Shown here one piece after another: positions 25,359 through 36,659 of a stretch of DNA of 64,000 bases. Numbering within the stretch: the first letter of the stretch is position 1; the number at the start of each line of letters is the position of its first letter. The notes under the pieces were generated by a model. It had not been told where the DNA came from, ran no database searches, and saw only the letters and a program-made list of their open reading frames with translations. The position numbers and the translations under genes are program-made. This DNA is from Prosthecobacter vanneervenii (GTDB lineage Bacteria > Verrucomicrobiota > Verrucomicrobiia > Verrucomicrobiales > Verrucomicrobiaceae): positions 1,116,001 to 1,180,000 of the forward strand of contig NZ_JACHIG010000001.1 of NCBI RefSeq assembly GCF_014203095.1, read 5' to 3'.

Positions 25359-26543
25359 ATGAACATCCACGAGTACCAAGCCAAGCAGCTGTTTGAAAAA
25401 TTCGGCGTCGCCAGTCCCAAAGGAATCGTCGCCAGCACGGCGGCTGAAGCAGGAGCCGCCGCACGCGAGATCGGTCAGGCTGGCCTGGTGGTGAAGGCGC
25501 AGATCCATGCAGGTGGACGCGGCAAGGGTACCTTCAAGAACGGCTTTAAAGGTGGTGTGCATGTGATCAACACCCCTGAAGAAGCGGAAGACATCGCCGG
25601 CAAGATGCTGGGCCAGACGCTGGTGACGCACCAGACCGGCCCCGAAGGCAAGCTGGTGAGCAAGGTGCTCATCGCCAAGTCCGTGAACATCAAGAAGGAG
25701 TACTACTTTGCCATCCTGTTTGACCGCGTGAGCAGCAGCCACGCCATCATCGCCTCCACGGAAGGCGGCATGAACATCGAAGAAGTGGCCGAGAAGACCC
25801 CGGAGAAGATCACCAAGGAATTCATCAATCCCGCCATCGGTCTGCAGGGCTACCAGTGCCGCAAGCTGGCCGCCTCCCTCAATCTGCGCGGCGCGCTGAT
25901 GAACCAGGCCGTGAAGCTTTTCACCGCCCTGTGGAACCTCTACCTCAAGAGCGACTGCTCCCTGGTGGAGATCAATCCCCTCTCCGTGACGGATGACGAC
26001 CAGCTCGTGGCGCTCGACGCCAAGTTCAACTTTGACGACAACTCCCTCTACCGCCAGAAGGACGTGACCGCCATGCGCGACACCACGGAGGAAGACCCCC
26101 GTGAAGTGGCCGCCAGCGAGTACGGCCTGAACTACATCGGTCTGGACGGCAACATCGCCTGCCTCGTGAACGGTGCCGGTCTGGCCATGTCCACGATGGA
26201 CATCATCAAATTCCACGGTGGCGAGCCTGCCAACTTCCTCGATGTGGGCGGTGGCGCCACGAAGGAGCAGGTGACTGCGGCCTTCAAGATCATCCTGGGT
26301 GACCCGAATGTGAAGGGCATTCTGGTGAACATCTTTGGCGGCATCATGGACTGCAACATCATCGCCACCGGCATCATCGCCGCAGCGCAGGAAGTGTCCC
26401 TGAGCATCCCGCTGGTGGTGCGCCTGGAAGGCAACAACGTCGAAGCTGGCAAGGCCACCCTGGCCAGCAGCGGCCTGAAGATCACCAGCGCCAGCGACCT
26501 GACGGATGCTGCGCAGAAGATCGTGGCGGCCGTGAACGGCTGA
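25359..26543 (+). CDS. sucC: Succinyl-CoA synthetase (ADP-forming) beta subunit
   Basis: The beta subunit of the TCA-cycle enzyme that makes ATP or GTP from succinyl-CoA. The 394-residue protein begins [17 protein letters not shown], has the ATP-grasp loop [14 protein letters not shown], and the C-terminal [16 protein letters not shown]-like region, [14 protein letters not shown] and [11 protein letters not shown]. The family partner sucD normally follows directly, but here a terminator at 26582 and a pentapeptide gene come next, so the alpha subunit must be elsewhere. The start at ATG 25359 is set by the conserved N-terminus. Confidence 0.96.
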   Translation: MNIHEYQAKQLFEKFGVASPKGIVASTAAEAGAAAREIGQAGLVVKAQIHAGGRGKGTFKNGFKGGVHVINTPEEAEDIAGKMLGQTLVTHQTGPEGKLVSKVLIAKSVNIKKEYYFAILFDRVSSSHAIIASTEGGMNIEEVAEKTPEKITKEFINPAIGLQGYQCRKLAASLNLRGALMNQAVKLFTALWNLYLKSDCSLVEINPLSVTDDDQLVALDAKFNFDDNSLYRQKDVTAMRDTTEEDPREVAASEYGLNYIGLDGNIACLVNGAGLAMSTMDIIKFHGGEPANFLDVGGGATKEQVTAAFKIILGDPNVKGILVNIFGGIMDCNIIATGIIAAAQEVSLSIPLVVRLEGNNVEAGKATLASSGLKITSASDLTDAAQKIVAAVNG

Positions 26544-26581
26544 TGCCTCACGTGCAGCCTCTGAGCTGACCAACAAATCTG

Positions 26582-26620
26582 AAAACCCGGTTTACGGCCT
26601 CGTAAATCGGGTTTTTCTTT
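26582..26620 (+). terminator. Rho-independent terminator after sucC
   Basis: AACCCGGTTTACG pairs with CGTAAATCGGGTT (one G-T pair) around a GCCT loop, followed by TTTCTTT. It ends transcription of sucC alone, consistent with no adjacent sucD. Confidence 0.9.
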
Positions 26621-26627
26621 AGCCACC

Positions 26628-27095
26628 ATGGCCAGCATCACCATCGAAGAAATCGCCGCACATGCCAGATGGATCTCCAGCGGAGGCGCGAGCGGCAGCA
26701 AGATCGACGAAACCGGAATGAACCTCTCCGGGGCCGACCTGAGCGGAGTCAATCTGGCCAGGGGCCAGTTTGTGGGCACCACCTTCACCGCAGCCACGCT
26801 GGTGGGCACCAACTTCTCCGGCGCAGATTTCAGCGGAGCCAACTTTGACGAGGCCGACCTGAGCGGCGCGGACCTCAGCGGTGCCGACCTCGGTGGTGTG
26901 TCATTGAAAAAGGCCAATCTCAGCGGAGCCAACGTGCGCGGCGCGGACCTCTCCGGTGCCGATTTGCAGGGCGCGAACCTGACCAACGCCGACTTCACCG
27001 ACGCCGATCTCATCGCCGCCAATCTGACCGGCGCTGCGCAAGCTGGCATGCTGCGCGCAGGCGCCAAGCTGGCGGACACGCAGGGGCTGGTGTGA
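26628..27095 (+). CDS. Pentapeptide-repeat protein
   Basis: A 155-residue protein with about 18 consecutive A(D/N)LSG-type pentapeptides (GADLSGVNLARG, GANFDEADLSGADLSG) from residue 30 to 140. Such repeats fold as a right-handed quadrilateral beta-helix; some members mimic DNA and protect gyrase, but most have no known role. The N-terminal ITIEEIAAHARWISSGG is the usual short cap for this subgroup. The start codon is 8 bases after the sucC terminator. Confidence 0.88.
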   Translation: MASITIEEIAAHARWISSGGASGSKIDETGMNLSGADLSGVNLARGQFVGTTFTAATLVGTNFSGADFSGANFDEADLSGADLSGADLGGVSLKKANLSGANVRGADLSGADLQGANLTNADFTDADLIAANLTGAAQAGMLRAGAKLADTQGLV

Positions 27096-27207
27096 TCTGG
27101 CAGCCACAGCCGCCCCCTCCCCTTCCCCTTTTTGAGCTTTTTTGCGCCTCTTTGCGGCCATCTACCGGCGGCTGATAAGGTCATCGCATCCAAGGCGTAG
27201 TGGCTGG

Positions 27208-28137
27208 ATGACTTCACGCCGCACCTTTATCAGCACCGGGATCGCCGCACTCACCACCCACGGACTGGCGCAGACGCCTGCTGCTACGGAGCCGGTGATC
27301 GACATCCACCAGCACATGAACTACCACAAGCGCGCGGACGAGCATCTGCTGACGCATCAGGAGGCCATGGGCATCACCACCACGATCATCCTGCCCGCAG
27401 GCACGTATGTGGACCGCGAGTCCACCCATCATGGAAAGTCAAACGGACTGGCCGCGCAATGCGCCACCACCGAGGCCGCGCGAGACTTTGCCAAAGCCCA
27501 CCCCGGAGCCTACCTTTGGGCCGCGAACGAGGTCACCGATCTGGAGGGCGCACCCGCCGCCATCGAGGCCTGGCTCAAGCAGGGCGCGTGCATGATCGGC
27601 GAGCAGAAGTTCATGGTGCAGTGTGATTCCGCTGAGAGTCAGAAACTGTATGCGCTGGCGGGCGAATACAACGTGCCCATCCTGCTGCACTTCCAGCACC
27701 TGACGTACAACCTGGGCTACGACCGCTTTCACACCATGCTGGAGAAGTTTCCCAAGACGAACTTCATCGGGCATGCGCAGGCGTTTTGGGGAAACATCGA
27801 CAAAAATCACGATCAGAAGGTGAACTACCCGAAGGGCAAGATCACCCCAGGAGGCATCACCGACCGCTATCTGGCAGACTACCCGAACATGTATGCCGAC
27901 ATGTCCGCCGGCAGCGGCCTGCTGGCGCTGACGCGTGATGAAGAGCACACCACCAAGTTCTTTGAGCGCCACCAGGACAAAATACTTTATGGCAGCGACT
28001 GCGCCGACCACCTGGGCCGCGGCCCCGGCTGCCAGGGCGCGCAAACACTCGCCGCCATCCGCAAGCTGGCCCCCAGCAAAGCCGTGGAGCGCAAGATCCT
28101 GTTTGAGAACTCACGCAAGCTCTTCCGGCTGGGGTGA
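27208..28137 (+). CDS. Exported amidohydrolase-family protein
   Basis: A 309-residue TIM-barrel amidohydrolase of the amidohydro-2 type. It begins with a Tat-like signal (MTSRRTFISTGIAALTTHG). Metal-ligand candidates are HQH in IDIHQHMNYH, His in LLHFQHLTY and NFIGHAQAF, and Asp in ILYGSDCADH near the end. These proteins hydrolyse or decarboxylate small molecules; the substrate is not known. The ATG at 27208 is chosen since it begins the RR signal. A run of R1/R3 repeats follows the stop. Confidence 0.85.
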   Translation: MTSRRTFISTGIAALTTHGLAQTPAATEPVIDIHQHMNYHKRADEHLLTHQEAMGITTTIILPAGTYVDRESTHHGKSNGLAAQCATTEAARDFAKAHPGAYLWAANEVTDLEGAPAAIEAWLKQGACMIGEQKFMVQCDSAESQKLYALAGEYNVPILLHFQHLTYNLGYDRFHTMLEKFPKTNFIGHAQAFWGNIDKNHDQKVNYPKGKITPGGITDRYLADYPNMYADMSAGSGLLALTRDEEHTTKFFERHQDKILYGSDCADHLGRGPGCQGAQTLAAIRKLAPSKAVERKILFENSRKLFRLG

Positions 28138-28250
28138 GCGGCATGCTGGCCTATTTGGAACCGTAGCGAAGCGGAACCGGAACGAAGTGGAGATAGACGA
28201 AGTCAAATAGACAGCCGCAGGCTGCCCCGAAGGGGTGAGCGCAGCGAGCC
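28138..28250. repeat. Repeat-rich leader of the R1/R3 cluster
   Basis: Contains TATTTGGAACCGTAGCGAAG and a near-complement ending in GTCAAATA, plus a variant (GGGTGAGCGCAGCGAGCCG) of the R3 sequence that follows. No gene is supported. Confidence 0.5.
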
Positions 28251-28313
28251 GAAGCGAAGCGGAGACAGACGACTGAAAGGAGCCCGTAGGGTGAGCGCAG
28301 CGAATCAATCAAT
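28251..28313. repeat. R3 direct repeat, copy 1
   Basis: Core GACGACTGAAAGGAGCCCG followed by TAGGGTGAGCGCAGCG and AATCAATCA. It ends at the left end of R1 copy c. Confidence 0.85.
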
Positions 28314-28525
28314 GCGGTCGCGCAGATGCGAGGCGCATGCCTGCATCGGAGCTACCGCTTTCGAGCGTCTCGCGGTGGGCGTGGGATCATCGGCACGCGA
28401 ATGCCCTGGACCTCACGAGAGCCGCAGAGAGGCTGCCTGTGGGTATCTTGTGGTATCAGCCAGCCGTCCCGCCTCCGGAAAGCGGCAGCTGCGGTCGTTC
28501 CTCCCTCCGCGACCGCACTCCATAT
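28311..28525. repeat. R1 palindromic element, copy c
   Basis: About 215 bp. Left TGCGGTCGCGCAGATGCGAGG, inner GAGCTACCGCTTTCG, right GGAAAGCGGCAGCTGC and CGCGACCGCACTCCAT. The left outer arm has lost TTTGGAG at the R3 junction, so the element is fused to R3. Confidence 0.85.
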
Positions 28526-28551
28526 CCTGCTGCGAAAGCGCAAAGACGAAC

Positions 28552-28617
28552 TTGGAACCGAAGCGGAGACAGACGACTGAAAGGAGCCCGTAGGGTGAGC
28601 GCAGCGAATCAATCAAT
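28552..28617. repeat. R3 direct repeat, copy 2
   Basis: Same core as 28251-28313, preceded by TTGGAACCGAAGCGGAGAC. It again leads directly into an R1 element. Confidence 0.85.
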
Positions 28618-28828
28618 GCGGTCGCGCAGATGCACGGCGCAAGCCTGCATCGGAGCTACCGCTTTCGAGCGTCTCGCGGTGGGCGTGGGATCGTCGGCAC
28701 GCGAGTGCCTTGGACCTCACGAGAACCGCAGAGAGGCTGCCTGTGGGTATCTTGTGATATCAGCCAGCCATCTCGCCCACGGAAAGCGGTAGCTGCGGTC
28801 GTTCCTCCCTCCGCGACCGCACTCCATA
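28615..28828. repeat. R1 palindromic element, copy d
   Basis: Nearly the same as copy c, with the middle TCTTGTGATATCAGCCAGCC. Copies c and d form a tandem R3-R1-R3-R1 array 3' of the amidohydrolase. Confidence 0.85.
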
Positions 28829-28874
28829 TCCTGCTGCGAAAGCGCGAAGGCGGCCTGCGGAGCCGAACGAATCA

Positions 28875-28954
28875 AAGCGGTAGCTGCGTTTCCCCCTTCG
28901 CTCTCCGAGCTAGGAAGGACGAGCTGTGCCTCCCTCCGCGACCGCACGCCAAAT
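28875..28954. repeat. R1 right-half fragment (copy e)
   Basis: Contains AAAGCGGTAGCTGCG and ends CGCGACCGCACGCCAAAT. The left half is missing. Confidence 0.7.
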
Positions 28955-28983
28955 AGCGCTGCGGCTTCGCGGAGCTGTGCGCC

Positions 28984-30186
28984 TCACCCCGCCAGCGTCT
29001 TGTACAGCGCGTGGGTCTTGCGGGCGATGCTCTTCCAGCTGAAGTGGTCTTCGGCGCGCTGGCGTCCGGCTTGGGCCATGCGGTGGCGGAGGGCGGGATC
29101 GGCCATGAGTTTGTTGATTCCAGCGGCGAGATCCTTGGCGAACTTGTCGGGATGCAGCGCTTCAAAAGGGCTCTCGGTCTGCTGCTCCAGCGGCACGAGG
29201 ATGCCGGTCTCTCCATCGACCACGACTTCCTTGATGCCGCCCACGGCGCTGGCCACCACGGCGGTCTCGCAGGCCATGGCTTCCAGATTGATGATGCCAA
29301 AGGGCTCGTAAATGGACGGGCAGCAGAAGACTTCGGCATGCGAGTACATGACGATCTTTTCCTGCACAGGCAGCATGCTCTGCACCCAGATGACGCCGGG
29401 GCGTGACTTGCTGGCCTCGGCCACGGCGGCCTCCATCTCGGCCTTGATCTCGGGGGTGTCAGGAGCGCCTGCGCAGAGCACGACCTGGAAGCCGGGGTCC
29501 AGATGCTGGATGGCGCGCACGAGATGCACGATGCCCTTCTGCCGGGCAATGCGACCGACGAAGAGGACGTAGGGCTTGTCGGGGTCCACACCGTGCTTGC
29601 GCAGCACGTCGGGAGCTTCGGTGCGGCGGTATTCGGCGAGGTCGATGCCGTTGTAGATGACGTGGATCTTGTGCGGGTCGAGATCGAAATGCTGCAGCAG
29701 GTCGGCCTTGGTGCCTTCAGAGACGGCGATGATGGCATCGGCCATTTTCAGCGCGGTGTTTTCCAGCCAGACGGTGAAGTCGTAGCCGTGGCCGAGCTGC
29801 TCGCGCTTCCAGGGGCGCAGGGGCTCCAGGGAGTGCACGGTCAGCACCATGGGCACGCCGTAGTTCAGCTTGGCCAGGATGCCGCCAAAGTGCGCATACC
29901 AGGTGTGCAGGTGCACGAGGCTGGCATCGATGCCGCTGGTGTTGAAGTCCAGGCAGCGCTGCACTGCGCCAAAGACGGATTTCAGATTGAGAGGGCTGTC
30001 CCAGCCGGTGGTGTCGAGTCCGTAGCCTTTGACCTTGAGGCTGCCCTCATGACTGTCCTGGTCGCCAAAGCAGCGGACGTCCACGTCCATGAGCTTGGCC
30101 AGCTCCTTGGTGAGGTATTCGACGTGAACACCGGCGCCGCCGTAGATGTGGGGCGGGTATTCGTTGGTGAGGAAAAGAGCTTTCAT
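28984..30186 (-). CDS. Glycogen synthase / ADP-glucose glycosyltransferase (GT4-like)
   Basis: A 400-residue GT-B glycosyltransferase. MKALFLTNEYPPHIYGGAGVHVEYLTKELA at the N-terminus, HTWYAHFGG in the acceptor domain, and PYVLFVGRIARQKG plus CPSIYEPFGIINLEAMACETAVVAS in the donor domain match the actinobacterial-type glycogen synthase group (GlgA/GlgM-like) of family GT4. The EPFGIINLE motif holds the donor-binding Glu pair. It probably elongates alpha-1,4-glucan. Fifty-four bases separate it from the upstream coiled-coil gene on the same strand. Confidence 0.88.
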   Translation of the reverse strand: MKALFLTNEYPPHIYGGAGVHVEYLTKELAKLMDVDVRCFGDQDSHEGSLKVKGYGLDTTGWDSPLNLKSVFGAVQRCLDFNTSGIDASLVHLHTWYAHFGGILAKLNYGVPMVLTVHSLEPLRPWKREQLGHGYDFTVWLENTALKMADAIIAVSEGTKADLLQHFDLDPHKIHVIYNGIDLAEYRRTEAPDVLRKHGVDPDKPYVLFVGRIARQKGIVHLVRAIQHLDPGFQVVLCAGAPDTPEIKAEMEAAVAEASKSRPGVIWVQSMLPVQEKIVMYSHAEVFCCPSIYEPFGIINLEAMACETAVVASAVGGIKEVVVDGETGILVPLEQQTESPFEALHPDKFAKDLAAGINKLMADPALRHRMAQAGRQRAEDHFSWKSIARKTHALYKTLAG

Positions 30187-30240
30187 GAGGGGAGAAGGTG
30201 GAGGCGTGCGCCCAGATGCGGTCCGAGGGCGTGAAGAGGG

Positions 30241-31359
30241 TTATTTTTCCTGCGACTGGAACCATTCCTCGATCGCGGGAATGTCGAAGAAGCGGAAGCG
30301 TATTTTGATTCGCTGCTCCAGGGCCAGCTGGGCGTGCTTGGCCACATCGAGGGAGGGGTCTTCCTTGATGGCCTTGATAAGGGCGGCGTTGGTCTGCGGC
30401 AGCGGGCTGCTGATGAGGAGGAAGCACACACGCAGGCGAACCTCCCAGGGCTGCTTGTGGTCTGCCAGGAGCTTGAGCAGGGCCTCGGGGGAGATGTCCG
30501 CCTCGTCGCGGATGCTGGCGTCTCCTTTGAAGAGCTCCGCCACGGGGAGGCGGTAGCGGGGGTCCTCGCGCTGGAGGATCTGGATGGCACGCAAGGCGCG
30601 CATGAATTCAGCCTTGGCGGCATCGTGCAAATGAGGGAGCTGGGGGTCGCGCATGTACTCCACCAGCAGTTCCAGAGGGCGGCGCTCGCCGTTGGCGATG
30701 GCTTCGTCCGCGTATTGGGTGAGGCGGTTGCGCTCCTTGAGCTGGATGAATTCCTCCTGGGTGGGGGAGACTTCGAGCTTGGCATCGGCCATGCGCGAGA
30801 CACCGGGCACTCCCGTGGTGGTGGCGGGGGCGGCAGGCACGAGCTGGGGGTTTTTCAGCGTGGCGGAGATGTTTTCCAGCGACTGCCGGGTGTTCTGCTG
30901 GGTGAGCAGCTGCTCCCGGCGCATGACGTCCACCTGCTTTTGCAGGGAGGCGATCTGCTCGTTGGCTTTGGCCAGCGTCTCCTGCAGAGTCTTCTCTGAG
31001 CCGGTGGAGGCAGCCGCAGCAGGTGCGGCGGTGGTTGAAGTACTGCCGGTCTTGGCGGCACGGCCCTTGCTGAGCCCCACCCCGATAATCAGAAGCACGA
31101 CGCCGATGCAGACGGAGGTGACGAGGGAGATGAGAGCCGTGATGAGAAGCTGCCGCCCGGTGAATTGGGAGCGGCGCTGGCTGGAGGAACTGGAGGACTC
31201 GCGGGACTGAGAGCGCTTAGGGCTCTCGGCTGGCGCGGCGGTTTTCGCGGCACCCTCCGCCGGGGTGCTGCAGCGGGCAAAAAGCAGCGCCTCCTGGGAG
31301 TCTTCGTCTTCCACATCATCGACGGTCTTGGAGGGCGTGGGGGAAAGCGGTTCTGACAT
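30241..31359 (-). CDS. Membrane-anchored coiled-coil protein of unknown function
   Basis: A 372-residue protein. The first 65 residues are Ser-rich and cytosolic; one membrane helix follows (about 72-93, LLITALISLVTSVCIGVVLLIIG); then an Ala/Thr linker, a coiled coil (about 118-165, LQETLAKANEQIASLQKQVDVMR) and a helical C-terminal region resembling HEAT-like repeats (LKLLADHKQPWEVRLRVCFLLIS). No enzyme motif is visible. I use ATG 31359. It may be an envelope scaffold; the function is unknown. Confidence 0.65.
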   Translation of the reverse strand: MSEPLSPTPSKTVDDVEDEDSQEALLFARCSTPAEGAAKTAAPAESPKRSQSRESSSSSSQRRSQFTGRQLLITALISLVTSVCIGVVLLIIGVGLSKGRAAKTGSTSTTAAPAAAASTGSEKTLQETLAKANEQIASLQKQVDVMRREQLLTQQNTRQSLENISATLKNPQLVPAAPATTTGVPGVSRMADAKLEVSPTQEEFIQLKERNRLTQYADEAIANGERRPLELLVEYMRDPQLPHLHDAAKAEFMRALRAIQILQREDPRYRLPVAELFKGDASIRDEADISPEALLKLLADHKQPWEVRLRVCFLLISSPLPQTNAALIKAIKEDPSLDVAKHAQLALEQRIKIRFRFFDIPAIEEWFQSQEK

Positions 31360-31397
31360 GAAGAAGAAGGATGTGCGACGTTGGCGTTGCGCGATGA

Positions 31398-33714
<2,317 letters not shown>

Positions 33715-33806
33715 GCGGGTGGGGTGGGTGAAGGGAGAAAAGGCACTTTGAGATTACGACCTGAAACCGCCGCCGGGCTGGCGACAGTACGGCAAACTCC
33801 CCTGCC

Positions 33807-34232
33807 CTAGCCTGCGGGGCCGGTGGCGGAGCGGCGCTCATCGTAGAGCGTGACGCGCAGCGGGATGCTGGCCACGGTGTCCTCCCCGTGCTGCACCAGC
33901 CAGCGGTAGAGGCCCTGGCGGTCGAATTTGAGCCGCTGGAGGGAGTAAACGACATTCCGCGACACAAAGGGGATGAAGGCGGAAGGAAACGCCACCTCCA
34001 TCTGCACCGGCACGGGCGGCAGGCACTCCTTGCCTTCAGGGTCCACGCAGCGGATGACGAACTCGTGCTTGCCCACATCATCGGCGGTGAAGACGAAGCG
34101 CAGGGCGATGGAGCACTGCGGATGCACGACGGGGAATGAGGGTGAGCACAGCGTGTCAAAGGCTCCGATGACGCAGAGCTTGCCCTGATAGTCGTCAGCA
34201 AAGTCACAGACAGCGGCGAGCTGGATGGTCAT
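33807..34232 (-). CDS. DUF6941-like small protein
   Basis: A 141-residue protein beginning MTIQLAAVCDFADDYQGKLCVIGAFDT, an all-beta fold pattern that resembles the DUF6941 group found widely in PVC bacteria. No catalytic residue is evident. It lies 43 bases downstream of the penicillin-binding protein gene on the same strand. The start is the ATG at 34232; upstream in-frame codons (to 34424) belong to the neighbour's antisense reading. Confidence 0.7.
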   Translation of the reverse strand: MTIQLAAVCDFADDYQGKLCVIGAFDTLCSPSFPVVHPQCSIALRFVFTADDVGKHEFVIRCVDPEGKECLPPVPVQMEVAFPSAFIPFVSRNVVYSLQRLKFDRQGLYRWLVQHGEDTVASIPLRVTLYDERRSATGPAG

Positions 34233-34275
34233 GTGGAGCGGGAGGGAGTGAGAAATGGCGTGGGAGCGGGAGGGA

Positions 34276-36354
34276 TCAGCGGCCAAAGAGACGGCGGAAG
34301 AAGCCGCCGATGCCCTTCTGCTGCGGAGGCGGGGCTGCCTGGGTGGCAGGGCGCGCGGTGCGCACCTCCTGATCGTCTTTGGACGGGCCGGTGGACTCAT
34401 CCACCATCTGGGCCTTGGGCACATCTTTCACCGCCTTCAGCATGGGGTCGTCTGCCGGGGCTTTTTCAAAGATGTTGGTGAAGACCTCGCTCACGATCGG
34501 CGCGGCTTTTTTGCCACCGCTGATGTCCTCTCCGGGCTCGCCCTCATAGACGACGGCAAAGGCAAACATGGGCTTGCCCGCCGGGAGGAAGCCGGTGAAC
34601 CACGCGAGGTTTTGATCCTTGTTGATGCGCCACTGCGCGGTGCCCGTCTTGCCCGCGATCTCCGCCTGCTTGATGGCTGCGGCGTGGCCGGTGCCGCCGC
34701 CGCCATTCACCACGGCCACCATGCCGCTGATCACGGTCTGGCGCTGGTCGGGATTGAGGTCGATGCGCTTGCGGTCCTTGGGCTCGTAGGCCTGCACCAC
34801 GCGGTCTGCCATGTCCTGCACCTGCAGGACGAGGCGTGGCTGCGGAATGCGGGTGCCGTCCCCCAGGCCCGCCATGCACTGGCAGACCTGCAGCGGCGTG
34901 GCCAGCACCATGCCCTGGCCGATGGCCACATTGGCCAGATCCCCCGGGAGCATCTTGTGGCCGCGATGCTGGAGCAGGTAGCTGTTGGTGGGCACAAAGC
35001 CCTCCCCCTCCGCCTTGAGCGGGATGCCGGTGCGCTCGCCAAAGCCCAGGCGCAGCGCCATGTTGGTGATGTAGTCGGCCCCGGCCTCCAGCGCGGCGCG
35101 GTAGAACCAGGTGTTGCACGAGCGCTTGATGGCGCTGACCACGTTCATGCTGCCCTCCCCTTCCTTGTTCCAGTTCTTGAACACGCGGTCGCCGATCTCC
35201 ATGGCGTTGGGGCAGTCATACTGCGTCTTGGCGTCCACCTTGCCGCTGTCCAGCGCGCCCAGGGCGGTGACGATCTTGAAGGTGGAGGCGGGCGGGTATT
35301 CGCCACGGAAGGAGCGCGGGTAGAGCGGCAGGTGGGGGTCCTTGGTCAGCTCGTCGTAGCGTTTCTGGCGGATGCCGGGCACGAATTCATTGAGGTCAAA
35401 GCCGGGATTGGACGCCATGGCCAGGATGTCGCCATTGGCCACGTCCATGATGACCATGGCCCCGCCGGTGGTGTGCTTTTTGAGGGCGTTTTCGGCGTAT
35501 TTCTGGAAGTTGTAGTCGATGGAGAGCACCACGTTGTGCCCCGGGCTGGGCACGCGGCGCACGTCTTCAGAGAGGCGCTTGCCATCGGGGCTGAAGAGCA
35601 CGTTCACAATGCCGGCCTGGCCTTTGAGGTCGCTGTCAAAGGCGCTCTCGATGCCCTCGCGGCCTTCCATTTCCTCAAACACGGGGTCGCCATCCACGAT
35701 GGGGCCGGTGGGCAGCGGGCGGGTCTTGCCGGTGTAGCCGATGATGTGGCAGGCCGTGCCGCCCTGGGGGTAATGGCGCAGGTAGGCGGGCTGCAGCACC
35801 AGCGTGCTGCCCAGGAGGGGCTTCAGCTTTTCCTCCATGTCCGGGGTGATCTCCACATTCAGCCCCTCCTCCACGGAGAAGACGAGCGGCAGCCAGCGGC
35901 GGTGCTTGTAGTGCATGAGCACCTTGTCATCCAGCAGGGACCAGCTCTTGCCCAGGGCCTGGTTCACCTTGGCGATGGTGCTGCGGGCAAAGGCGGTGAT
36001 CTCGGCATCGCTGGCTTTGTCCAGATACGGCATGACGAGCGCGAGGTAGTTGGCCGCCCGGTTCTGCGCCAGCGGGATGCCGTGGCGGTCCACGATCTGG
36101 CCGCGCGGGGCGGGCACGCTGAGGGTGAGGGCGCGCGCCTGGGTCTCGGTGCGCCAGGAGGCCTGGAGGTCCTGCTTTTCCACTGCGGCGGGTTTGACCT
36201 TCTTGGCCTCGTCCTCTTCGGAAATCACGGGCTGCGCCTTGAGCGCCATCGGGGCCTGGGCCAGCACCTGCGGTGCCAGCGCCAGCAGACAGTAACCCGC
36301 CGCCAGAGACCGGCTGAGCGTGCGCGACGGGGTCAGATCATACGAAAAAAGCAT
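34276..36354 (-). CDS. mrdA: Penicillin-binding protein 2 (peptidoglycan transpeptidase)
   Basis: A class B PBP of 692 residues that cross-links peptidoglycan during cell elongation. An N-terminal hydrophobic segment (about 14-33) anchors or exports it. Conserved PBP2 parts: the pedestal APRGQIVDRHGIPLAQNRAANYLALV, then GREGIESAFDSDLKG, and the transpeptidase motifs PPASTFKI (SxxK), SCN (SxN) and KTGTA (KTG). The C-terminal 60 residues are Pro/Gln-rich and not conserved. Usual partners rodA and mreBCD are not adjacent. The start at ATG 36354 places the hydrophobic segment at the N-terminus. A DUF6941 gene follows. Confidence 0.93.
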   Translation of the reverse strand: MLFSYDLTPSRTLSRSLAAGYCLLALAPQVLAQAPMALKAQPVISEEDEAKKVKPAAVEKQDLQASWRTETQARALTLSVPAPRGQIVDRHGIPLAQNRAANYLALVMPYLDKASDAEITAFARSTIAKVNQALGKSWSLLDDKVLMHYKHRRWLPLVFSVEEGLNVEITPDMEEKLKPLLGSTLVLQPAYLRHYPQGGTACHIIGYTGKTRPLPTGPIVDGDPVFEEMEGREGIESAFDSDLKGQAGIVNVLFSPDGKRLSEDVRRVPSPGHNVVLSIDYNFQKYAENALKKHTTGGAMVIMDVANGDILAMASNPGFDLNEFVPGIRQKRYDELTKDPHLPLYPRSFRGEYPPASTFKIVTALGALDSGKVDAKTQYDCPNAMEIGDRVFKNWNKEGEGSMNVVSAIKRSCNTWFYRAALEAGADYITNMALRLGFGERTGIPLKAEGEGFVPTNSYLLQHRGHKMLPGDLANVAIGQGMVLATPLQVCQCMAGLGDGTRIPQPRLVLQVQDMADRVVQAYEPKDRKRIDLNPDQRQTVISGMVAVVNGGGGTGHAAAIKQAEIAGKTGTAQWRINKDQNLAWFTGFLPAGKPMFAFAVVYEGEPGEDISGGKKAAPIVSEVFTNIFEKAPADDPMLKAVKDVPKAQMVDESTGPSKDDQEVRTARPATQAAPPPQQKGIGGFFRRLFGR

Positions 36355-36659
36355 GGGGGGAGATGGCAGACCGCCGCAGGCACGAAAAGGCCAAAAGGCG
36401 TGCCCGAACATGCGGCCCCGCGCCCATGGCGTCAAGCCGGAGGTCGGGGGTGGAGGCAAGATGCAGCCACAAGTTCTTACGCGTCAGTCTGAGAAAGAAA
36501 TTGCGCATTCGCGCCGCTTTTGCTGGAATCTGCGCGCTTTCACCTGCCCCAGCCCTTTTCACCTCGCTTCCCACCTCTGCTGAAGCCCGCGCTTTAATCG
36601 AGGAGGAGCAGGAGGAAGAGGAGGAGGAAGATTCTCAAAGACAACCACCGCACCACACC
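36355..36659. other. Divergent promoter region with a purine-rich tract
   Basis: 305 bases between mrdA (minus) and the MFS gene (plus). It must hold both promoters. A GGA/GAA-rich tract (36599-36634) lies close to the MFS start and may be an expanded repeat. The frame upstream of the MFS start is open but reads unlikely protein. Confidence 0.45.

Noticed and set aside
27142-27207. Upstream start for the amidohydrolase
   Set aside because: It would bury the twin-arginine signal within the protein.
34255-36492. 745-codon open frame antisense to mrdA
   Set aside because: Shadow frame of a gene with SxxK, SxN and KTG motifs; the antisense reading has no recognisable domain.
36363-36659. N-terminal extension of the MFS protein from the open frame upstream
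   Set aside because: The upstream residues are basic then poly-Glu, unlike a transporter N-terminus, and cover the divergent promoter region.
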